Shown here piece after piece: positions 5,774 to 8,801 of a DNA stretch of 8,801 bases (position 1 is its first letter; every line of letters starts with the position of its first letter). The stretch covers positions 1-8,801 of the forward strand of contig CACZQG010000258.1 in assembly GCA_902783235.1 (NCBI GenBank), read 5' to 3'. The DNA comes from an uncultured Ruminococcus sp. (lineage in GTDB: Bacteria > Bacillota > Clostridia > Oscillospirales > Ruminococcaceae). The position numbers and the translations under genes are program-made. The notes under the pieces are model-generated. The model did no database searches, was not told the DNA's origin, and saw nothing but the letters and a program-made list of their open reading frames with translations.

Positions 5774-6232
5774 ATGAATAGGATAATGCCCTATTTCAAG
5801 ATCAAAAGAAAATACAGAACTGTCATTTTCGGGGTACTGCCGATAGTACTTCTTTCAATGTGGATAATGTATTTCATTCTTTATGCACTTTTGGGAATTA
5901 AACCGATCGTATGCTTTATACCCTGCCTCGGAGCAGCACCTTACTACCTGATAGTTATATTTGCAGCAGTATTCCTGCTTAGGAATAATGAAATAAATAT
6001 ACCTTCTAACAGGATACATGATATATTAGGTCATGATGTTTTATATAATGCCATTTTTATTATGATACCGGTAATTCTTTATTCTATACTGTTCATACTG
6101 TTTCTGTACTACTGCTATTATTATCGAAAAAAAAGAATAAAAGCTTATAAACATCTAAAAAAAGCTTTGACAGTTATATGGGCGGTAATATCAGTGCCGG
6201 TCTTAATATTTGTCATATTGTTTATTATTTGA
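5774..6232 (+). CDS. Small four-helix membrane protein of unknown function
   Basis: I do not recognise this 152-residue protein. After a basic N-terminus (KIKRKYR) hydrophobic segments lie at about 17-40, 44-69, 91-117 and 131-152. The third ends in YYCYYYRKKRIKAYKHLKK, a strongly basic stretch that by the positive-inside rule faces the cytoplasm. An in-frame TTG at 5768 lies inside the ribosome-binding region. ATG 5774 is preferred because AAGGAG (5762-5767), overlapping the stop codon of the acetyltransferase gene, is correctly placed before it. Codon use is richer in A and T (many ATA) than queA and tgt. The tgt Shine-Dalgarno overlaps its stop codon, so the gene sits inside a tight operon. 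It does not resemble the known precursor transporters QueT or YhhQ by length and motif. Confidence 0.82.
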   Translation: MNRIMPYFKIKRKYRTVIFGVLPIVLLSMWIMYFILYALLGIKPIVCFIPCLGAAPYYLIVIFAAVFLLRNNEINIPSNRIHDILGHDVLYNAIFIMIPVILYSILFILFLYYCYYYRKKRIKAYKHLKKALTVIWAVISVPVLIFVILFII

Positions 6233-6243
6233 AAGGAGCAACC

Positions 6244-7374
6244 ATGTTTGAACTTATAAAAAAAGACGGAAAAGCAAGAAGAGGTACTTTTGAAACGGTA
6301 CACGGAACATTCCAGACCCCATGCTTTATGAACGTAGGCACGGCGGCGGCTATCAAGGGGGGTATCTCCTCCCTCGACCTCAAAGACCTGAAATGTCAGG
6401 TGGAGCTGTGCAACACCTACCACCTGCACCTGCGTCCCGGCGACAAGATAATAAAGGAAATGGGCGGACTTCACAGGTTCATGAACTGGGATAGACCCGT
6501 CCTCACAGACAGCGGCGGCTTTCAAGTATTTTCTTTGGCAAAGCTGCGTAAGATTAAAGAGGAGGGCGTGTACTTCTCGTCCCACATCGACGGCAGAAAG
6601 ATATTCATGGGTCCCGAGGAGAGTATGCAAATACAGTCAAACTTAGGCTCGACTATTGCTATGGCTTTCGATGAGTGTATCGAGAACCCTGCGGAGTATA
6701 ACTACGCCGCCAACTCGATAGAACGTACCACTCGCTGGCTTTATCGCTGTAAGGAGGAAATGGAGCGTTTAAACTCCCTTCATGACACCATAAACAAAAA
6801 GCAGATGCTTTTCGGTATCAATCAGGGCAGTACATATGACGACCTGCGTATTAAGCACATGGAGGATATTGCAGGGCTCGACCTTGACGGCTACGCTATC
6901 GGCGGACTTGCTGTCGGTGAAGCCACCGAGGAAATGTACCGCATAATCGACGTTGTAGAGCCGTATATGCCTGTATACAAGCCCCGTTACCTTATGGGGG
7001 TAGGAACACCCTGGAACATAATAGAGGCTGTTGCAAGGGGCGTGGATATGTTTGACTGCGTAATGCCCAGCCGAAATGCCCGTCACGCTACTGTGTTCAC
7101 ATGGGAAGGACTTACTCACATGACAAACAAATGCTATGAAACAGACAGCAAACCTATCGACGAGCACTGTGACTGCCCCGTGTGCCGTAATTTCTCACGA
7201 AGCTATGTAAGACACCTTTTCAAGGCAAATGAAATGCTGGCAGGACGCCTGGCGGTAATGCACAACCTCTACTTCTATAACACGCTTATGGAAAAAATAC
7301 GTGATGCTATTGATGAGGACAGGTTCGAGGATTTCAGACGGGTCTATTCAAGCAAGCTGGCAGAGAGAGTTTGA
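6244..7374 (+). CDS. tgt: tRNA-guanine transglycosylase (queuine/preQ1 insertion)
   Basis: Bacterial Tgt exchanges guanine 34 of GUN-anticodon tRNAs for preQ1, the substrate later used by QueA. The 376-residue protein is complete. It has the base-binding block TDSGGFQVFS with catalytic Asp89, GINQGS (191-196), GLAVGE (221-226), the nucleophile Asp271 in MFDCVMPSR, and a zinc site formed by Cys309, Cys311, Cys314 and His340 with the usual C-x-C-x2-C spacing. The stretch PSRNARHATVFTWEG differs from the E. coli-type TRIARNGTLFT and resembles the clostridial branch of the family. The ATG at 6244 is preceded by AAAGGAG (6232-6238), and an earlier in-frame ATG at 6178 lies inside the upstream gene. 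yajC, which often follows tgt, is not next to it here. A terminator-like hairpin follows at 7409-7428. Confidence 0.97.
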   Translation: MFELIKKDGKARRGTFETVHGTFQTPCFMNVGTAAAIKGGISSLDLKDLKCQVELCNTYHLHLRPGDKIIKEMGGLHRFMNWDRPVLTDSGGFQVFSLAKLRKIKEEGVYFSSHIDGRKIFMGPEESMQIQSNLGSTIAMAFDECIENPAEYNYAANSIERTTRWLYRCKEEMERLNSLHDTINKKQMLFGINQGSTYDDLRIKHMEDIAGLDLDGYAIGGLAVGEATEEMYRIIDVVEPYMPVYKPRYLMGVGTPWNIIEAVARGVDMFDCVMPSRNARHATVFTWEGLTHMTNKCYETDSKPIDEHCDCPVCRNFSRSYVRHLFKANEMLAGRLAVMHNLYFYNTLMEKIRDAIDEDRFEDFRRVYSSKLAERV

Positions 7375-7408
7375 AATTTTTAATGCAATACCATGCCGCA
7401 ATATGGGT

Positions 7409-7428
7409 GCAGCACCTTGCTGCTTTTT
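7409..7428 (+). terminator. Intrinsic terminator after tgt
   Basis: GCAGCA (7409-7414) pairs perfectly with TGCTGC (7418-7423) around CCT, and TTTTT follows at once. It lies 35 bases after the tgt stop codon and 36 bases before the mntP start. The 6-bp stem is short, so read-through into mntP is likely in part, and no separate promoter is visible behind it. Confidence 0.7.
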
Positions 7429-7464
7429 CAAAAAAACGTAAAAAAAGAAAGAAGGAGACAAACA

Positions 7465-8034
7465 TTGACGATATTTGAACTGATACTCATAGGCATCGGG
7501 CTTTCTATGGACGCTTTTGCTGTGGCAGTCACCAACGGCTTGTGCTGCAAAAGCATACGACTGCCGGGAGCTTTGGCAAACGGAGTCTGTTTCGGTTTGT
7601 TTCAGGGGCTGATGCCGCTTATAGGTTTTATGCTGGGAGTGGGCTTTGCAAAATATATCCGTGCGGTAGATCATATCATAGCCTTAGTCCTGCTTTGCTT
7701 TATCGGAGGCCAGATGATATGGGAAGCCTTCAAAAAGGAGGAAGCGGAGCAGTCCGGTAATACTCTTACCCTGAAAATGCTGCTGATGCAAGGGATCGCT
7801 ACCAGCATTGACGCTCTGGCTGTAGGTGTCAGCTTTGCAGCACTGTCAGATGTAAATATATTTTTTGCCTGCTCGGCGATATGCTTTATCACCTTCCTGT
7901 TCGGAACGGGAGGAGTCTTTATCGGCAAAAAGTTCGGTACGATACTCAACAACAAGGCTCAGCTTGTCGGCGGTATCATTTTGGTAGGTATCGGTATTAA
8001 GATATTTGTTGAACACGTTTTCTTCGGAGGATAA
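7465..8034 (+). CDS. mntP: Manganese efflux pump MntP (TTG start)
   Basis: MntP exports manganese across the cytoplasmic membrane and protects against Mn(II) excess. The 189-residue protein shows the family's two-fold repeat: GIGLSMDAFAVAV (10-22) with Asp16 and GIATSIDALAVGVSF (110-124) with Asp116, each in a transmembrane helix. It also has GFMLG, CFIGGQMIWEAF (78-89) and the C-terminal GGIILVGIGIKIFVEH. Six membrane segments are expected. A longer frame starting at 7393 is open, but it runs through the terminator hairpin and gives a foreign N-terminus. The TTG at 7465 has AAGGAG (7452-7457) seven bases upstream and yields the normal start LTIFELILIGIGLSMDAF. No manganese (yybP-ykoY) riboswitch fits in the 90-base gap before it. 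The next gene begins one base after its stop codon. Confidence 0.94.
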   Translation: MTIFELILIGIGLSMDAFAVAVTNGLCCKSIRLPGALANGVCFGLFQGLMPLIGFMLGVGFAKYIRAVDHIIALVLLCFIGGQMIWEAFKKEEAEQSGNTLTLKMLLMQGIATSIDALAVGVSFAALSDVNIFFACSAICFITFLFGTGGVFIGKKFGTILNNKAQLVGGIILVGIGIKIFVEHVFFGG

Positions 8035-8035
8035 A

Positions 8036-8485
8036 ATGGATCATCCGAATGAGAACAGAAAAATAAGCCTGTTGGCAGTATCCATACTTTCAGCGGCATT
8101 TGTGCTTTTTGCATCATCTCAGCTTAATACTTATGTGAGTGAGATAAGCTTTTTAGTTCCGATATATGTATTATCCGCTGGAATATGTGCTGTTTCTACA
8201 GTCTGTATGGGTATCTCAAATATAATAAATAAACGCAGGAATAAAGGACGATGGGGCTGTGTAATAATATCCGTCATAAGCTTTGCCATGATATTGCAGG
8301 TCCTGTGGTTTGATATTCATTTTCATAGACACGTTCTTAAAGAACCGTTTGTAACGTTATTTGGTCTCTTGCTTTGCTTTACGGCTTTTTTTATGTTTTA
8401 TCCGATACTTTGGAAAGAGAGCGAATGCAGTAAAGCTCAAACGAATGAAAAAACGGAGGATAATAAAAATGAAAATAGAATTTGA
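8036..8485 (+). CDS. Small four-helix membrane protein of unknown function
   Basis: I do not recognise this 149-residue protein. Hydrophobic segments lie at about 10-29, 37-60, 72-92 and 104-126. The loop between segments two and three (NKRRNKGR) is basic, and the C-terminal 23 residues are hydrophilic and rich in Glu, Lys, Asn and Thr. The ATG at 8036 follows the mntP stop codon by one base, with its Shine-Dalgarno CGGAGGA (8025-8031) inside the mntP coding end. An in-frame upstream ATG at 8006 overlaps mntP and is not needed. The stop codon lies 17 bases inside the next gene. Tight packing points to one mRNA with mntP and the cupin gene, but gives no clear role. Confidence 0.85.
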   Translation: MDHPNENRKISLLAVSILSAAFVLFASSQLNTYVSEISFLVPIYVLSAGICAVSTVCMGISNIINKRRNKGRWGCVIISVISFAMILQVLWFDIHFHRHVLKEPFVTLFGLLLCFTAFFMFYPILWKESECSKAQTNEKTEDNKNENRI

Positions 8486-8801
8486 AAAAATAACAGAAAC
8501 GGTACTGCCGAATTTCAAGGGCGGTGAGGGTGAAACTATCTCAAGAATGTATCTTGATGACAACAACCGCATAATGAAGGGCAAGCTTCCCAAAGGCTCC
8601 ACTATCGGCTACCACAAGCACGAGGGCAGCTCAGAAATCATCTTTATCCTGTCCGGTGAAGGCAAGGTGCTCTATGACGACGATGAAGAACCGGTAAAAG
8701 CCGGTGACTGCCATTACTGTCCGGAGGGTCATTCTCACAGCCTTATAAACACCTCAGATGAAGACCTTGTCTTTTACTGTGCAGTTCCACAACATGGAGA
8801 A
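8469..8801 (+). CDS. Small cupin-domain protein (partial, runs off the right edge)
   Basis: The frame starts at ATG 8469 and is open to the window end, with 111 residues visible. Both cupin motifs are complete. Motif 1 is G43-x5-H49-x-H51-x4-E56-x6-G63, and motif 2 is G79-x5-P85-x-G87-x2-H90-x3-N94. The two His, the Glu and the last His are the usual metal ligands, so a metal-binding single-domain beta-barrel is likely. Single-domain cupins have many roles (isomerase, dioxygenase, small-molecule sensor), and the substrate cannot be inferred. GGAGGA (8455-8460) lies eight bases before the start, inside the upstream gene, and the two frames overlap by 17 bases, which suggests translational coupling. 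Most single-domain cupins are about this length, so the stop is probably just beyond the edge. Confidence 0.9.
   Translation, partial: MKIEFEKITETVLPNFKGGEGETISRMYLDDNNRIMKGKLPKGSTIGYHKHEGSSEIIFILSGEGKVLYDDDEEPVKAGDCHYCPEGHSHSLINTSDEDLVFYCAVPQHGE

Noticed and set aside
5774..6232. Queuosine precursor transporter (QueT or YhhQ)
   Set aside because: Position between queA and tgt made it tempting, but helix pattern and sequence do not resemble either family as I know them.
6145..7167. Minus-strand frames of 161 and 132 codons opposite tgt
   Set aside because: They are mirror frames of a fully convincing tgt gene and show no motifs or translation signals of their own.
7375..7464. Manganese (yybP-ykoY) riboswitch before mntP
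   Set aside because: The gap is only 90 bases, and its one clear structure is a short terminator hairpin; no yybP-ykoY core is seen.
1..8801. CRISPR array, tRNA, rRNA, transposase or phage genes
   Set aside because: I found no regularly spaced repeats, no tRNA- or rRNA-like segments and no transposase or phage proteins in any frame.

Overview
The window looks like a chromosomal segment of a low-to-moderate GC clostridial Firmicute, most likely Ruminococcus or a close relative in the Oscillospiraceae. The reasons are strong AGGAG-type ribosome-binding sites, a lysine (L-box) riboswitch with an intrinsic terminator, clostridial-type DapA, DapB, Asd and Tgt proteins, and the C-terminal end of a dockerin-bearing (cellulosomal) protein at the left edge. 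The genus is an inference from these traits, not the result of a search.

Left edge (1-518). A truncated plus-strand gene ends at 106 with a calcium-binding dockerin repeat. About 410 gene-free bases follow. They hold a roughly 180-bp imperfect palindrome that resembles a MITE (141-320) and a hairpin flanked by A and T runs (402-435) that can end transcription from both sides.

Lysine block (519-3919, minus strand). The order is asd, dapA, dapB. The encoded enzymes take aspartyl phosphate through aspartate semialdehyde and dihydrodipicolinate to tetrahydrodipicolinate, the route to diaminopimelate and lysine. Upstream of asd lie a near-consensus sigma-A promoter (TTGACA, 17 bp, TATTAT), an L-box aptamer and a terminator. 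An alternative helix shares bases with both the aptamer P1 stem and the terminator, so the whole OFF switch can be read from sequence.

Queuosine and neighbours (3949-8801, plus strand). queA is divergent from asd. After a repeat- and hairpin-rich gap (4975-5358) come a GNAT acetyltransferase, a four-helix membrane protein and tgt, tightly packed. QueA and Tgt are two enzymes of queuosine tRNA modification (late and middle steps). A probable terminator follows tgt, then a second tight cluster: mntP (manganese exporter, TTG start), another four-helix membrane protein, and a small cupin that overlaps its upstream neighbour and runs off the right edge.

I found no clearly new multi-gene system. 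The best candidates for follow-up are the palindromic element at 141-320, the readable lysine switch, the repeat-rich gap after queA, and the two unrecognised membrane proteins.
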